Part shown: positions 7,665-16,779 of the stretch, piece after piece
How positions within the stretch are numbered: the first letter of the stretch is position 1
Layout: each line of letters starts with the position of its first letter
Assembly (NCBI RefSeq): GCF_004151105.1
Contig: NZ_PHRF01000012.1
Location: forward strand, 1-64,000
Source of the DNA: Streptomyces sp. L-9-10
GTDB lineage: Bacteria; Actinomycetota; Actinomycetes; Streptomycetales; Streptomycetaceae
Direction of reading: 5' to 3'
DNA: 64,000 nucleotides
Notes under the pieces: generated by a model
What the model was told of the DNA's origin: nothing
What the model saw: the letters and a program-made list of their open reading frames with translations, nothing else
Database searches by the model: none
Translations under genes and position numbers: made by a program

Positions 7665-8636
7665 TCAGCCGTGGTGCGGGCAGTTCCCGCGGTACTCCGC
7701 GATCGCCGGGCCCGGCTGGGGCAGCGGGCAGAGGAACTGCTCGTAGCGGGTGTCGTTGTCGATGAATCGCTTCAGCCAGGAGACGCTGTACTTCGCGATG
7801 GTGGTGTTCGGGGTGTTCGGCGCGTTGTGAGTGGCTCCCTTCAGTTCCAGATACGCCTTGTCGAGCGAGCCCGGCAACGAGGTGTAGAACGGCTCCGAGT
7901 GCGAGGCGACGGGCGCGACGGTGTCGCCGTCCGCCCCGACCACCAGGGTGGGGGTACGCACTTCGGGCCAGGTCCTGTCCAGGTTCCAGGCGGTCAGCGG
8001 GACGGCCGCCTTCAGCGAGGTACGGCTCTTGGCGGCCTCCAGCGCGCCGCCACCGCCCATCGAGTGGCCCATGACGCCCAGCCGCGCGCGGTCGATCCGG
8101 CCGCTGACGGCCGACCCGCCCGTCAGATAGTCCAGCGCCGCGAGGAGTTGGCCGCCCCGGCTCGCGGGCTGGTCGAGGACGGTGACGGTGTCGATGGTGA
8201 AGACGACGAAGCCCTGGGAGGCGATCCGGGGTCCGAGCCAGGCGAGGCTCGACTGCGTGCCGGTGAAGCCGGGCACGACGGCCACGGCGCCGAAGGTGCC
8301 GTCCGCGGTGGACGTCGGGTAGTAGATCGTGCCGCCGCCGAATCCGCTGACGGCGCCCCGCGCGACGGGGGTCTGGGAGACGGCGTACGGGCCGCGGTCG
8401 GCCTCGATGGACGCCACGGTCGGGGCCGGTCCGCGCTCGTACGGATTGTCCGCGGCCTCGGCGAGGCCGGTCGCGTGGGCGCCGGACGCGCCGGGGACCA
8501 GCGCGGCGACCAGAGCGGCGGTCGCGAGCGCGCCCGCCCATAAGCGCGGGGAGTGGGATGCCGGAGGGCGGCAGAGCGGGGAGTCGGAGGCCGGGGAGTC
8601 GGAGGCGGCGGGGCGTGGTGGGGAGTACGGGTGCAC
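7665..8636 (-). CDS. Secreted lipase/cutinase of the PET-hydrolase type
   Basis: This 323-residue exported alpha/beta hydrolase is close to the Streptomyces exfoliatus lipase and actinobacterial cutinases. Such enzymes hydrolyse triglycerides and polyesters outside the cell. A long basic n-region and a hydrophobic core ([24 protein letters not shown]) form the signal peptide. The mature part begins near [10 protein letters not shown]. The catalytic triad is Ser192 in GHSMGGGG, Asp238 in GADGDTVAP and His270 in GATHNAP. The oxyanion position in VPGFTG is Phe, as in the lipase, where cutinases have Tyr. Cys303 and Cys319 form the conserved C-terminal disulfide. I chose GTG 8636 because GAGAGG lies eight bases upstream and the signal peptide starts there. 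It stands alone next to the IS. Confidence 0.92.
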   Translation of the reverse strand: MHPYSPPRPAASDSPASDSPLCRPPASHSPRLWAGALATAALVAALVPGASGAHATGLAEAADNPYERGPAPTVASIEADRGPYAVSQTPVARGAVSGFGGGTIYYPTSTADGTFGAVAVVPGFTGTQSSLAWLGPRIASQGFVVFTIDTVTVLDQPASRGGQLLAALDYLTGGSAVSGRIDRARLGVMGHSMGGGGALEAAKSRTSLKAAVPLTAWNLDRTWPEVRTPTLVVGADGDTVAPVASHSEPFYTSLPGSLDKAYLELKGATHNAPNTPNTTIAKYSVSWLKRFIDNDTRYEQFLCPLPQPGPAIAEYRGNCPHHG

Positions 8637-8964
8637 GGCGGGTGCCTCTCGGTCGTGACGGGGCCACACCGGAAGCCGCCTGAAGCCGCCGCAAACCGTC
8701 GGATGCCGCCGGGCGCACCGGAGTGGAACCGCGATGATGACTGGCGATTCCACTGTCGCGGCGCAACCGGCGGATGAGCACCGGCGAGTTCACCGGTCTT
8801 CACCAGTTCCCGCCGGTTCTCACCGAACCTGACCGATCTTCACGAACGGAGGCGGACCGCCCGCGTCCGAACCGAGGCCAACACCCCGGTCAACACCCCG
8901 GTCCACGCACCGGTCCCACCTCGGTCCACGCCTCGATCGAGGCACCCTCGATCAAGGCACCGGA
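8637..8964. other. Intergenic region with short degenerate repeats
   Basis: This gap between the lipase start and the hisF stop has no supportable gene. From about 8878 to 8964 the sequence is a run of imperfect units of 11-13 bases (AACACCCCGGTC, CACGCACCGGTC, CACGCCTCGATC and so on), including CTCGATCGAG. It may act as a terminator for the his operon or be slippage-derived. Confidence 0.45.
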
Positions 8965-9720
8965 TCAGCGCACCGGATGACCCGCCTCGCGCAGCGCGCC
9001 CTTGACCTCAGAGATCCGCAGATCACCGAAGTGGAAGACGGAGGCGGCCAGCACGGCGTCGGCGCCCGCCTCGATGGCCGGCGCGAAGTCCGCGAGCCTG
9101 CCCGCGCCTCCGGACGCGATGACGGGCACGGTGACGTGCTCGCGTACGGCCGCGATCAGCTCCGTGTCGTAGCCGTCCTTCGTACCGTCCGCGTCCATCG
9201 AGTTGAGCAGGATCTCCCCCGCGCCCAACTCGGCCGCGCGGTGCGCCCATTCGACGGCGTCGATGCCGGTGCCCTTGCGTCCGCCGTGCGTCGTCACCTC
9301 GAAGGACCCGGACGGTGTGCGCCGCGCGTCGACCGACAGCATCAGCACCTGCCGCCCGAAGCGTTCGGCGATCTCCCGTATGAGGTCGGGGCGCGCGATG
9401 GCCGCGGTGTTGACGCCGACCTTGTCCGCGCCCGCCCGCAGCAGCTTGTCGACGTCCTCGGGGGTGCGTACGCCGCCGCCGACCGTGAGCGGGATGAAGA
9501 CCTGCTCGGCGGTGCGGCGCACCACGTCGTACGTCGTCTCGCGGTCGCCCGAGGAGGCGGTGATGTCGAGGAACGTCAGCTCGTCGGCGCCCTCGGCGTC
9601 GTACAGCTTGGCCATCTCGACCGGGTCGCCCGCGTCCCGCAGGTTCTGGAAGTTGATGCCCTTCACCACCCGGCCGTTGTCCACGTCCAGGCAGGGAATG
9701 ACCCGTACGGCGAGAGTCAT
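8965..9720 (-). CDS. hisF: Imidazole glycerol phosphate synthase, cyclase subunit
   Basis: HisF (251 residues) is a TIM-barrel protein that, with HisH, converts PRFAR plus ammonia into imidazole glycerol phosphate and AICAR. Its start [16 protein letters not shown] carries the catalytic Asp12. The second catalytic Asp lies in [14 protein letters not shown]. Phosphate-binding loops are visible in LTVGGGVRT and [12 protein letters not shown]. The length is normal. The ATG at 9720 overlaps the stop of the ridA-like gene upstream (ATGA), so translation is coupled. It is the last gene of the his operon in this window. Confidence 0.97.
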   Translation of the reverse strand: MTLAVRVIPCLDVDNGRVVKGINFQNLRDAGDPVEMAKLYDAEGADELTFLDITASSGDRETTYDVVRRTAEQVFIPLTVGGGVRTPEDVDKLLRAGADKVGVNTAAIARPDLIREIAERFGRQVLMLSVDARRTPSGSFEVTTHGGRKGTGIDAVEWAHRAAELGAGEILLNSMDADGTKDGYDTELIAAVREHVTVPVIASGGAGRLADFAPAIEAGADAVLAASVFHFGDLRISEVKGALREAGHPVR

Positions 9721-10172
9721 CCGGCACCACCCCGGTGCGTCCCGGGCCGCCGCGTGTCGGACCGGTACGCCTCGATCTCGACCTCCACGACCAGACTCGG
9801 GTCGATGAAGCCGGACACGACGATCATCGACGCGGCCGGGCGCACGGCGTCGAACAGCTCCTTGTGAGCGCGGCCCACGTCGTCGGCGTCCCGTACATGG
9901 GTGATGTACATACGTGTGCGCACCACATGCTCCGCGCCGAGCCCCAGCTCCTCCAGCGCCTTGACGGCGACCCCGAAGGCGGCCCTGGCCTGCTCGTACG
10001 GGCCCCCCGCCGAGATCCTGCCGTCGACCATGGCCGTGCACCCGGCCACCAGGACAAGGCCGTTGGGGAGTTCCACCGCGCGGGAATAGCCGATGGAGTC
10101 TTCCCACGGACCGCCGGACGTGATCTTCCGTACCTCTCCGGCGCGTGCGCCGTCGCGTACGTCGTCGCTCAT
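9717..10172 (-). CDS. RidA family protein (reactive imine deaminase-like)
   Basis: This 151-residue protein of the YjgF/YER057c/UK114 (RidA) fold has [21 protein letters not shown] near the start, the helix [18 protein letters not shown], and [21 protein letters not shown], in which the conserved Arg binds substrate carboxylate. It ends with [23 protein letters not shown]. RidA proteins hydrolyse reactive enamines and imines released by PLP enzymes. The gene sits between priA and hisF with four-base overlaps on both sides, so it is co-translated with the his genes. A protective role next to HisC is an inference. Confidence 0.9.
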   Translation of the reverse strand: MSDDVRDGARAGEVRKITSGGPWEDSIGYSRAVELPNGLVLVAGCTAMVDGRISAGGPYEQARAAFGVAVKALEELGLGAEHVVRTRMYITHVRDADDVGRAHKELFDAVRPAASMIVVSGFIDPSLVVEVEIEAYRSDTRRPGTHRGGAG

Positions 10173-10921
10173 CCGGACACCGCCGCCAGCGCCTCTTCCA
10201 GGGTGAACGCCTTCGCGTACAGCGCCTTGCCGACGATCGCGCCCTCGACACCCTCGGGCACCAGCGTGGCGATCGCGTGCAGATCGGCCAGCGAGGAGAC
10301 CCCGCCGGAGGCGACGACCGGCTTGTCGGTGACGGCGCAGACGTTCTTGAGCAGTTCCAGGTTGGGACCCTCGAGCGTGCCGTCCTTGGCGATGTCGGTG
10401 ACGACGTAACGCGCGCAGCCCTCGGAGTCCAGCCGGGCCAGCGTCTCGTAGAGATCACCGCCGTCACGGGTCCAGCCGCGCCCGCGCAGCGTCGTGCCGC
10501 GTACGTCGAGGCCGACCGCGATCCGGTCGCCGTGCTCGGCGATGATCTTGGCGACCCACTCGGGGGTCTCCAGCGCGGCCGTACCGAGGTTGACGCGGGT
10601 GCAGCCGGTGGCGAGGGCCGCGGCGAGCGAGGCGTCGTCGCGGATTCCGCCGGACAGTTCGACCTTGATGTCCATGGCCTCGGCGACCTCGGCGATCAGC
10701 GCGCGGTTGTCACCGGTGCCGAACGCCGCGTCGAGGTCGACCAGATGGAGCCACTCGGCGCCCGAGCGCTGCCAGGCGAGGGCGGCTTCGAGCGGGGAGC
10801 CGTACGACGTCTCCGTACCGGACTCGCCGTGGACCAGCCGGACGGCCTGGCCGTCACGGACGTCGACGGCGGGCAGGAGTTCGAGCTTCGGCACAGAGGG
10901 ACCCGTGGGCACAGATGACAT
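10169..10921 (-). CDS. priA: Phosphoribosyl isomerase A (HisA/TrpF bifunctional)
   Basis: This 250-residue TIM barrel isomerises ProFAR to PRFAR in histidine synthesis. In actinobacteria the same enzyme also performs the TrpF step of tryptophan synthesis. Catalytic Asp20 lies in [15 protein letters not shown] and Asp176 in [17 protein letters not shown]. The phosphate loops are [11 protein letters not shown] and VASGGVSSL. Bifunctionality is known for the actinobacterial family and is inferred here from lineage, not proved by sequence. The ATG shares one base with the hisH stop (TGATG). Confidence 0.95.
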   Translation of the reverse strand: MSSVPTGPSVPKLELLPAVDVRDGQAVRLVHGESGTETSYGSPLEAALAWQRSGAEWLHLVDLDAAFGTGDNRALIAEVAEAMDIKVELSGGIRDDASLAAALATGCTRVNLGTAALETPEWVAKIIAEHGDRIAVGLDVRGTTLRGRGWTRDGGDLYETLARLDSEGCARYVVTDIAKDGTLEGPNLELLKNVCAVTDKPVVASGGVSSLADLHAIATLVPEGVEGAIVGKALYAKAFTLEEALAAVSG

Positions 10922-11565
10922 CAGAGGATTCCGATCCAGTTGGTCAGCAGCTGGGCGCCGGCATCGCCGGACTTCTCGGGGTGGAACTGGGTGGCACACA
11001 GGGCACCGTTCTCCACTGCCGCGACGAACGGCTCGCCGTGGGTGGCCCAGGTGACCTCGGGGGCGCGGATCTTGGGGTTGGTGACCTCAAGGCCCCACTC
11101 GTGTACGGCGTAGGAGTGCACGAAGTAGAAGCGGGCCTCCGGGTCGAGCCCGGCGAACAGCCGGCTGCCCTCCGGTGCCTCGACGGTGTTCCACCCCATG
11201 TGCGGGACGACGGGGGCCTTGAGCGGCGCGACCGTACCGGGCCACTCGTCGAGGCCCTCGGTCTCCACGCCGTGCTCGATGCCGCGCTCGAAGAGGATCT
11301 GCATGCCGACGCAGATGCCCATGACGGGCCGGCCACCGGCGAGCCTGCGGCCGATGATCCACTCGCCGCGGGCGGCGGTGAGCCCCTTCATGCACGCGGA
11401 GAACGCGCCGACGCCCGGAACGAGCAGCCCGTCGGCGTTCATGGCGCGGTCGAAGTCGCGGGTGATCTCGACGTCGGCGCCGGCCCTGGCCAGGGCGCGC
11501 TCGGCGGACCGGACATTGCCGAATCCGTAGTCGAAGACGACGACACTCTTGCCGCTCTTGCTCAT
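10921..11565 (-). CDS. hisH: Imidazole glycerol phosphate synthase, glutamine amidotransferase subunit
   Basis: HisH (214 residues) releases ammonia from glutamine and passes it to HisF. It is a class I glutamine amidotransferase with nucleophile Cys85 in MGICVGMQ, His195 and Glu197 in QFHPEKS, and the oxyanion strand [10 protein letters not shown] use ATG 11565 ([17 protein letters not shown]) because it overlaps the small upstream gene by four bases and starts the fold directly. An upstream in-frame start at 11607 would overlap that gene more deeply. Confidence 0.97.
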   Translation of the reverse strand: MSKSGKSVVVFDYGFGNVRSAERALARAGADVEITRDFDRAMNADGLLVPGVGAFSACMKGLTAARGEWIIGRRLAGGRPVMGICVGMQILFERGIEHGVETEGLDEWPGTVAPLKAPVVPHMGWNTVEAPEGSRLFAGLDPEARFYFVHSYAVHEWGLEVTNPKIRAPEVTWATHGEPFVAAVENGALCATQFHPEKSGDAGAQLLTNWIGIL

Positions 11566-11729
11566 TCCCAGATCCCTTGGATGCGCAGGACTCCGGCGAC
11601 CAGACACAGCGCGGAGCAGATACCCAGCAGCACGATCACGCTCTTGGGCAGCTTCTGCTTGTGGAACGAGTACACACCGCCGGCGAGGAAGAGTCCCACG
11701 ACGATCAGAATGGTCGACAAACCGGTCAC
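11562..11729 (-). CDS. Small two-helix membrane protein in the his operon
   Basis: This gene encodes 55 residues: a first hydrophobic segment [19 protein letters not shown], a basic loop HKQKLPKS, and a second hydrophobic segment [18 protein letters not shown], ending RIQGIWE. It is predicted to be a helical hairpin in the cytoplasmic membrane. The GTG at 11729 overlaps the hisB stop (GTGA) and its TGA overlaps the hisH ATG (ATGA). Such exact overlaps on both sides make it a real, co-translated gene. The function is unknown, and no catalytic residues are evident. Confidence 0.85.
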   Translation of the reverse strand: MTGLSTILIVVGLFLAGGVYSFHKQKLPKSVIVLLGICSALCLVAGVLRIQGIWE

Positions 11730-12319
11730 AGCGCGCCCTTGGTCGAAGGAAGAATGCCCACCGCCCGCGGGTCGCGCTCGGAGGCGTACCGCAGAGCGCG
11801 GGCCAGGGCCTTGAACTGGCACTCCACGATGTGGTGCGCGTTGCGCCCGTACGGGACGTGTACGTGCAGCGCGATCTGCGCCTGGGCGACGAACGACTCC
11901 AGGATGTGCCGGGTCATGGTCGTGTCGTACTCGCCGATCATCGGCGCCATGTTCTCGGGCTCGGTGTGCACGAGGTACGGCCGCCCCGACAGGTCCACCG
12001 TCACCTGGGCCAGCGACTCGTCCAGCGGGACCGTGCAGTTCCCGAAGCGGTAGATCCCGACCTTGTCGCCGAGGGCCTGCTTGAAGGCGGCGCCGAGGGC
12101 CAGCGCGGTGTCCTCGATGGTGTGGTGCGAGTCGATGTGCAGATCGCCCTCGGTCTTCACCGTGAGGTCGAACAGGCCGTGCCGGCCCAGCTGGTCGAGC
12201 ATGTGGTCGTAGAAGCCGACTCCGGTCGACACATCGACCTTGCCGCTGCCGTCGAGATCGATCTCGACGACGACGGAGGTCTCCTTCGTACTGCGTTCCA
12301 CGCGGCCGATGCGGCTCAT
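11726..12319 (-). CDS. hisB: Imidazoleglycerol-phosphate dehydratase
   Basis: HisB (197 residues) is the monofunctional dehydratase that forms imidazole acetol phosphate. The two His-rich metal-binding motifs are present, [14 protein letters not shown] (His65, His66) and [20 protein letters not shown] near the C-terminus. No histidinol-phosphatase domain is attached, as expected outside enterobacteria. The ATG at 12319 overlaps the hisC stop. Confidence 0.97.
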   Translation of the reverse strand: MSRIGRVERSTKETSVVVEIDLDGSGKVDVSTGVGFYDHMLDQLGRHGLFDLTVKTEGDLHIDSHHTIEDTALALGAAFKQALGDKVGIYRFGNCTVPLDESLAQVTVDLSGRPYLVHTEPENMAPMIGEYDTTMTRHILESFVAQAQIALHVHVPYGRNAHHIVECQFKALARALRYASERDPRAVGILPSTKGAL

Positions 12320-13434
12320 GCGCGCTGCTCCTTCTTGAGGTCACGTACCGCGTCGAGGAACGCGTCGTTCTCGGACGGGGTGCCCGCGGTGACCCGCAGC
12401 CAGCCCGGTACGCCGTTGTCACGGATGAGGACCCCCCGGTCGAGGATCCGCTGCCAGGCCGTGTGGGAGTCCTCGAAGCGGCCGAACTGGACGAAGTTCG
12501 CGTCCGACTCGGTGACCTCGTAACCGATCGCCCGCAACTCCCCCACCAGCCGGTCCCGCTCGGCCTTGAGCGTCTCGACGTACCCGAGCAGCGTATCGGT
12601 GTGCTCCAGCGCGGCGAGCGCGGTGGCCTGTGTGACGGCGGAGAGGTGGTACGGCAGGCGCACCAGCTGGACGGCGTCGACCACGGCGGGGTGCGCGGCG
12701 AGATAGCCGAGACGCAGCCCGGCCGCCCCGAACGCCTTGGACATCGTGCGGGACACGACGAGCCGCGGCCGGCCCTCGATGAGGGGCAGCAGGGAGTCGC
12801 GGTGGCTGAACTCGACGTACGCCTCGTCGACCACGACCAGGGAGGGCCTGGCGGCCTGGGCGGCGTCGTGGAGCGCGAGGACGGTCCCGGCGTCGACCGC
12901 CGTGCCCGTGGGGTTGTTGGGCGAGGTGATGAAGACGACATCGGGGCGGTGCTCGGCGATGGCCTTCTCCGCCGCCTCCACATCGATGGTGAAGTCCTCG
13001 CCGCGCGGTCCTGAGAGCCAGCCGGTGCCGGTGCCGCGGGCGATCAGGCCGTGCATCGAGTACGAGGGCTCGAAGCCGATCGCCGTACGGCCGGGACCGC
13101 CGAAGGTCTGGAGCAGCTGCTGGATGACCTCGTTGGAGCCGTTGGCGGCCCAGACGTTCGCGGCGGTCAGCGGGTGCTTCCCGGTGCGGGTCAGATACCG
13201 GGCCAGCTCGGTGCGCAGCTCGACCGCGTCACGGTCGGGATAGCGGTTGAGGCTCCGGGCGGCCTCGCGGACGCGCTCGGCGATCCGCTCGACCAGCGGC
13301 TCGGGCAGCGGGTACGGGTTCTCGTTGGTGTTCAGCTGTACGGGGACGTCCAGCTGGGGTGCGCCGTACGGGGACTTGCCGCGCAGCTCGTCCCGTACGG
13401 GCAGCTCGTCGAACTCACGACTACCGAATGTCAC
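12316..13434 (-). CDS. hisC: Histidinol-phosphate aminotransferase
   Basis: HisC (372 residues) is a fold-type I PLP aminotransferase that makes histidinol phosphate from imidazole acetol phosphate and glutamate. Visible features are [12 protein letters not shown] (substrate phosphate region), [11 protein letters not shown] at 169-178 (with the PLP-contacting Asn), VVDEAYVEF and the Schiff-base Lys233 in [17 protein letters not shown]. The GTG start at 13434 overlaps the hisD stop by four bases (GTGA). Confidence 0.97.
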   Translation of the reverse strand: MTFGSREFDELPVRDELRGKSPYGAPQLDVPVQLNTNENPYPLPEPLVERIAERVREAARSLNRYPDRDAVELRTELARYLTRTGKHPLTAANVWAANGSNEVIQQLLQTFGGPGRTAIGFEPSYSMHGLIARGTGTGWLSGPRGEDFTIDVEAAEKAIAEHRPDVVFITSPNNPTGTAVDAGTVLALHDAAQAARPSLVVVDEAYVEFSHRDSLLPLIEGRPRLVVSRTMSKAFGAAGLRLGYLAAHPAVVDAVQLVRLPYHLSAVTQATALAALEHTDTLLGYVETLKAERDRLVGELRAIGYEVTESDANFVQFGRFEDSHTAWQRILDRGVLIRDNGVPGWLRVTAGTPSENDAFLDAVRDLKKEQRA

Positions 13435-14780
13435 TTTCCGGGCACCTTCCACGCGAACCTCGCCTTCAGCGCCGCGCCGTGCGCGGGCAGGTCCTCGGCC
13501 TCCGCGAGGGTCACCACGTGGTGGGCGACCTCGGCGAGCGCCTCCTCGCTGTAGTCCACGATGTGGATACCGCGCAGGAAGGACTGGACGGAGAGCCCCG
13601 AGGAGTGGCAGGCGCAACCGCCGGTCGGCAGTACGTGGTTGGAGCCCGCGCAGTAGTCGCCGAGCGAGACCGGGGCGTACGGGCCGACGAAGATCGCGCC
13701 CGCGTTGCGGACCCGTGCGGCCACCGCGGCGGCGTCGGCGGTCTGGATCTCCAGGTGCTCGGCGCCGTACGCGTCGACGACCCGCAGGCCGTCCTCGACG
13801 GAGTCGACGAGCACGATCGCGGACTGCCGGCCGGAGAGCGCGGGGACCACCCGGTCCTCGATGTGCTTGGTCGCCGCGACCTGCGGCTCCAGCTCCTTCT
13901 CGACCGCGTCGGCCAGTTCGGCGGAGTCGGTGACCAGGACGGCGGCGGCCAGCGGGTCGTGCTCGGCCTGGCTGATCAGGTCGGCCGCGACATGGACCGG
14001 GTCGGCGGTCGCGTCCGCGAGGACCGCGATCTCGGTCGGGCCCGCCTCGGCGTCGATGCCGATCCGGCCGGTGAAGTAGCGCTTGGCGGCGGCGACCCAG
14101 ATGTTGCCGGGGCCGGTGACCATGTTGGCGGGCGCGCAGCCGTCGGGGCCCGGGGTGCCGTACGCGAACATCGCGACGGCCGAGGCGCCACCGGCCGCGT
14201 ACACCTCGTCGATCCCGAGCAGCGCGCACGCGGCCAGGATCGTCGGGTGCGGCAGACCGCCGGCGGCGTCTCCTGGATAGCGGGGCTTCTGCGCGGGTGA
14301 GGCGAGGGCGATCGACTCGACGCCCGCCTCCTGGGCCGGCACCACGTTCATGATCACCGACGACGGGTAGACGGACCGGCCGCCGGGCGCGTAGAGCCCC
14401 ACCCGCCCGACCGGCACCCACTTCTCGGTGACCGTGCCGCCGGGCACGACCTGAGTGGTGTGCGAGGAGCGCCGCTGCGCGCGGTGGACCAGCCTGGCGC
14501 GCCGGATCGACTCCTCCAGCGCGGCCCGTACGGCCGGATCGAGCGCTTCCAGGGCGTCAGCAAGGGCCTTCGCGGGCACCCGGACCCGCTCCAGTGCCAC
14601 TCCGTCGAACTTCTCCGCGGCATCGATCAGCGCCGCCGTACCCCTATGGCGCACGTCCTCGCAGAGCGGCCGCACCTTCTCCAGGGCGGCTTCCACGTCG
14701 AACTCGGCTCGGGGCAGCAGGTCACGCAGGTCTCCACCCTCGGGGAGGGTGTCGCCGCGCAGATCGATTCGTGAGATCAC
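13431..14780 (-). CDS. hisD: Histidinol dehydrogenase
   Basis: HisD (449 residues) oxidises histidinol to histidine in two NAD-dependent steps and binds one zinc. Conserved blocks include [49 protein letters not shown], and [19 protein letters not shown] with the ligand-rich centre. It is the first gene of the his operon. I set the start at GTG 14780 ([12 protein letters not shown]), which begins the family alignment. A farther upstream start would add a sequence without family character. No leader peptide rich in His codons is evident upstream. Confidence 0.95.
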   Translation of the reverse strand: MISRIDLRGDTLPEGGDLRDLLPRAEFDVEAALEKVRPLCEDVRHRGTAALIDAAEKFDGVALERVRVPAKALADALEALDPAVRAALEESIRRARLVHRAQRRSSHTTQVVPGGTVTEKWVPVGRVGLYAPGGRSVYPSSVIMNVVPAQEAGVESIALASPAQKPRYPGDAAGGLPHPTILAACALLGIDEVYAAGGASAVAMFAYGTPGPDGCAPANMVTGPGNIWVAAAKRYFTGRIGIDAEAGPTEIAVLADATADPVHVAADLISQAEHDPLAAAVLVTDSAELADAVEKELEPQVAATKHIEDRVVPALSGRQSAIVLVDSVEDGLRVVDAYGAEHLEIQTADAAAVAARVRNAGAIFVGPYAPVSLGDYCAGSNHVLPTGGCACHSSGLSVQSFLRGIHIVDYSEEALAEVAHHVVTLAEAEDLPAHGAALKARFAWKVPGK

Positions 14781-14987
14781 GGGGTCAATTCTCGCAGACC
14801 GCCTCAGGCCGCCGGTCGCGCGTATCACTGGCTGATACACGCCATGTTCACTCCGGGTCACCATTAGCGTTCAGCACGTCACTCAGCGGGAACAACGCAT
14901 GTACGACCACCTTTCATCAGTCGCACGGACCGTCCGTCATCACTTGTACGGACCATCTGTACGCACAGGGGAAGCGGAGGCGCGGCA
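14781..14987. promoter_or_regulatory. Divergent promoter region hisD / membrane protein
   Basis: These 207 bases separate hisD from the divergent gene at 14988 and must hold both promoters. The part at 14870-14970 is AT-richer than its surroundings. I see no convincing -10/-35 pair, and neither a T-box nor a histidine attenuator. Confidence 0.5.
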
Positions 14988-16589
14988 GTGACCGAGCCGC
15001 AGAACGACGAATCTCCCGACTGGCTCAGCGCGGCGGAACTCGGCATGTGGCAGTCGTTCCGCAACGGCAGCACCTACGACCTGAGCACGTCGGACGCCTT
15101 ACTGAACGACCCCTTCGCGCCGCGTCCCTGGGGCACGGACCGCAGTGTCCGCGCCAGGGTCATCGCGTTGCTGCTGCTCAACGGCCCCGCCGCACTGCCG
15201 GGCCGGGTCGCCGCGCTCAAGCTCCGCGGGGTGCAGATCACCGGCACGCTCAACCTCGCGGGCGGCACGATCGCCCCGTACGTCGAGCTCAATCACTGCC
15301 GTTTCGAGAACGAGGTGGTGCTGCCCGAGTCGCGTTTCACCACCCTGAGGATGGTGGGCTGCGCCATCCCCCGGCTGGAGGCCGCCCGCCTCCAGACCGA
15401 GGGAGATCTCCATCTGCCGCGCTGCCGGGTCGAGCGGGGCATCAGGCTGACCGACGCGCAGATCGGCACGGATCTGCTGATCAGCCAGATCGATGTACGT
15501 CCCGACCGGCTGGGCCGGGCGATCACCGCGGACGGAATGTCCGTCGCCCAGGACCTCCAGGCCGATCAGATCGAGACATATGGCGAGGTCAGTCTGCGCG
15601 GCGCCAAGATCGGGGTGTCGCTGAGCCTGCGCGGCAGCCGGCTGCGGGCCGCGGAGGAGCGGCGGGCGTTCAACGCCCCTCAGCTGACGGTGGAGCGGTC
15701 GCTGTACATGACGGGCGCGTGGGTGAGCACGGAGACCGGCGACCCCGGCATGACACCCCCGCACGGCGTCGGCAGCGTCGCCACACCGCTCCTGGGCACG
15801 CGGTTGCAGCGCTTCGAGTGCCGGGGCGGGGTCCGGCTCGACGACGGCCGCTTCGGCGACGCCGTCGACATGGACCAGGCGCGGTTCTATCTCGCCCCCA
15901 CGGAGGAGTTGTCGCTGCGCCGGATCAGCACCCCCGAACTGCGCTTCAAGTGCGAGCGGCTGGAGGACGGCAGAGTCGTCCTGAACGGCGCGAAGATCGT
16001 CACACTGGTCGACATGTCGACCAGCTGGCCGGGCCCCGGCGGGCTCGCCATGGGCGGTTTCGTCTACGAGAATCTCGTCCCGTTCGGCCACTTCCCGCTG
16101 ATCAGACGGCTGGAGTGGGTGGCGGCGGCGACCCCGGAGTACTCCCCGGAGCCGTACGAACGACTGGCCCAGGTCCTGCGCAACACCGGCGAGGACGCCG
16201 ACGCGCGGGAGGTCCTCCTCGCCAAACAACGCCGCCGCCGGGAGACGCTGCCGCTCGCGGCGAAGCTCTGGGGCTACCTCCAGGACTGGACGGTGGCCTA
16301 CGGCTACCGGCCGGGCCGGGCGGCGCTGTGGATGGCGGTGCTGTGGGGAGCGAGCACGGTCGCCTTCGCCCGGCACGCCCCGGAGGCGATCAAGGGCGAC
16401 GGACACCCGGTGTGGAACCCGGCGCTGTTCACCCTGGACCTGCTGATCCCGGTGATCAACCTCGGCCAGGACGGGTACTGGCTGCTGAAGGGCGGCTGGC
16501 AGTGGGCGGCGGCGGCGCTGATCATGCTGGGCTGGATCCTGGCGACGACGGTGGCGGCGGGAGCGTCGCGGCTCCTGCGGCGGGGCTGA
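14988..16589 (+). CDS. Membrane-anchored beta-helix-like protein with a TTA codon
   Basis: This 533-residue conserved actinobacterial protein is often mislabelled an oxidoreductase. Residues 70-360 consist of repeated short strand units with alternating hydrophobic residues (LRGVQITGTLNLAGG, EGDLHLPRCRVERGIRLTDAQIG, VSLRGAKIGVSLSLRGSRL), as in a pentapeptide or beta-helix fold. A helical stretch YERLAQVLRNTGEDADAREVLLAKQRRRRE follows. The C-terminus has three hydrophobic segments (ALWMAVLWGASTVAF, LFTLDLLIPVINL, AAAALIMLGWILATTVAAG). Codon 38 is TTA (15099-15101), so translation probably depends on the bldA tRNA and rises late in development. GTG 14988 follows a GGAGG-type site. The biochemical function is unknown. 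Confidence 0.8.
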   Translation: MTEPQNDESPDWLSAAELGMWQSFRNGSTYDLSTSDALLNDPFAPRPWGTDRSVRARVIALLLLNGPAALPGRVAALKLRGVQITGTLNLAGGTIAPYVELNHCRFENEVVLPESRFTTLRMVGCAIPRLEAARLQTEGDLHLPRCRVERGIRLTDAQIGTDLLISQIDVRPDRLGRAITADGMSVAQDLQADQIETYGEVSLRGAKIGVSLSLRGSRLRAAEERRAFNAPQLTVERSLYMTGAWVSTETGDPGMTPPHGVGSVATPLLGTRLQRFECRGGVRLDDGRFGDAVDMDQARFYLAPTEELSLRRISTPELRFKCERLEDGRVVLNGAKIVTLVDMSTSWPGPGGLAMGGFVYENLVPFGHFPLIRRLEWVAAATPEYSPEPYERLAQVLRNTGEDADAREVLLAKQRRRRETLPLAAKLWGYLQDWTVAYGYRPGRAALWMAVLWGASTVAFARHAPEAIKGDGHPVWNPALFTLDLLIPVINLGQDGYWLLKGGWQWAAAALIMLGWILATTVAAGASRLLRRG

Positions 16590-16644
16590 GGGCTGTCCGG
16601 CGCCGAAAAGACTGCACCGGAAAGGAGGCGCCGGAAGGACGACA

Positions 16645-16675
16645 CCCGGGATGTAACGGCATCCCGGGCTTTCTT
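16645..16675 (+). terminator. Rho-independent terminator
   Basis: CCCGGGATG and CATCCCGGG form a perfect 9-bp stem around TAACGG. CTTTCTTT follows, a rare T-rich tail for this genome. It ends the TTA-containing gene. Confidence 0.8.
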
Positions 16676-16779
16676 TACCTCGCCTTGACTTTGGGCGCTA
16701 CAACCTTTTCGCCCGATACGAAAGCTTCACAGCTGCCCCCTGGCGCGTCCGCGACCTGCGGTTTTCAATGGTCCGCACC

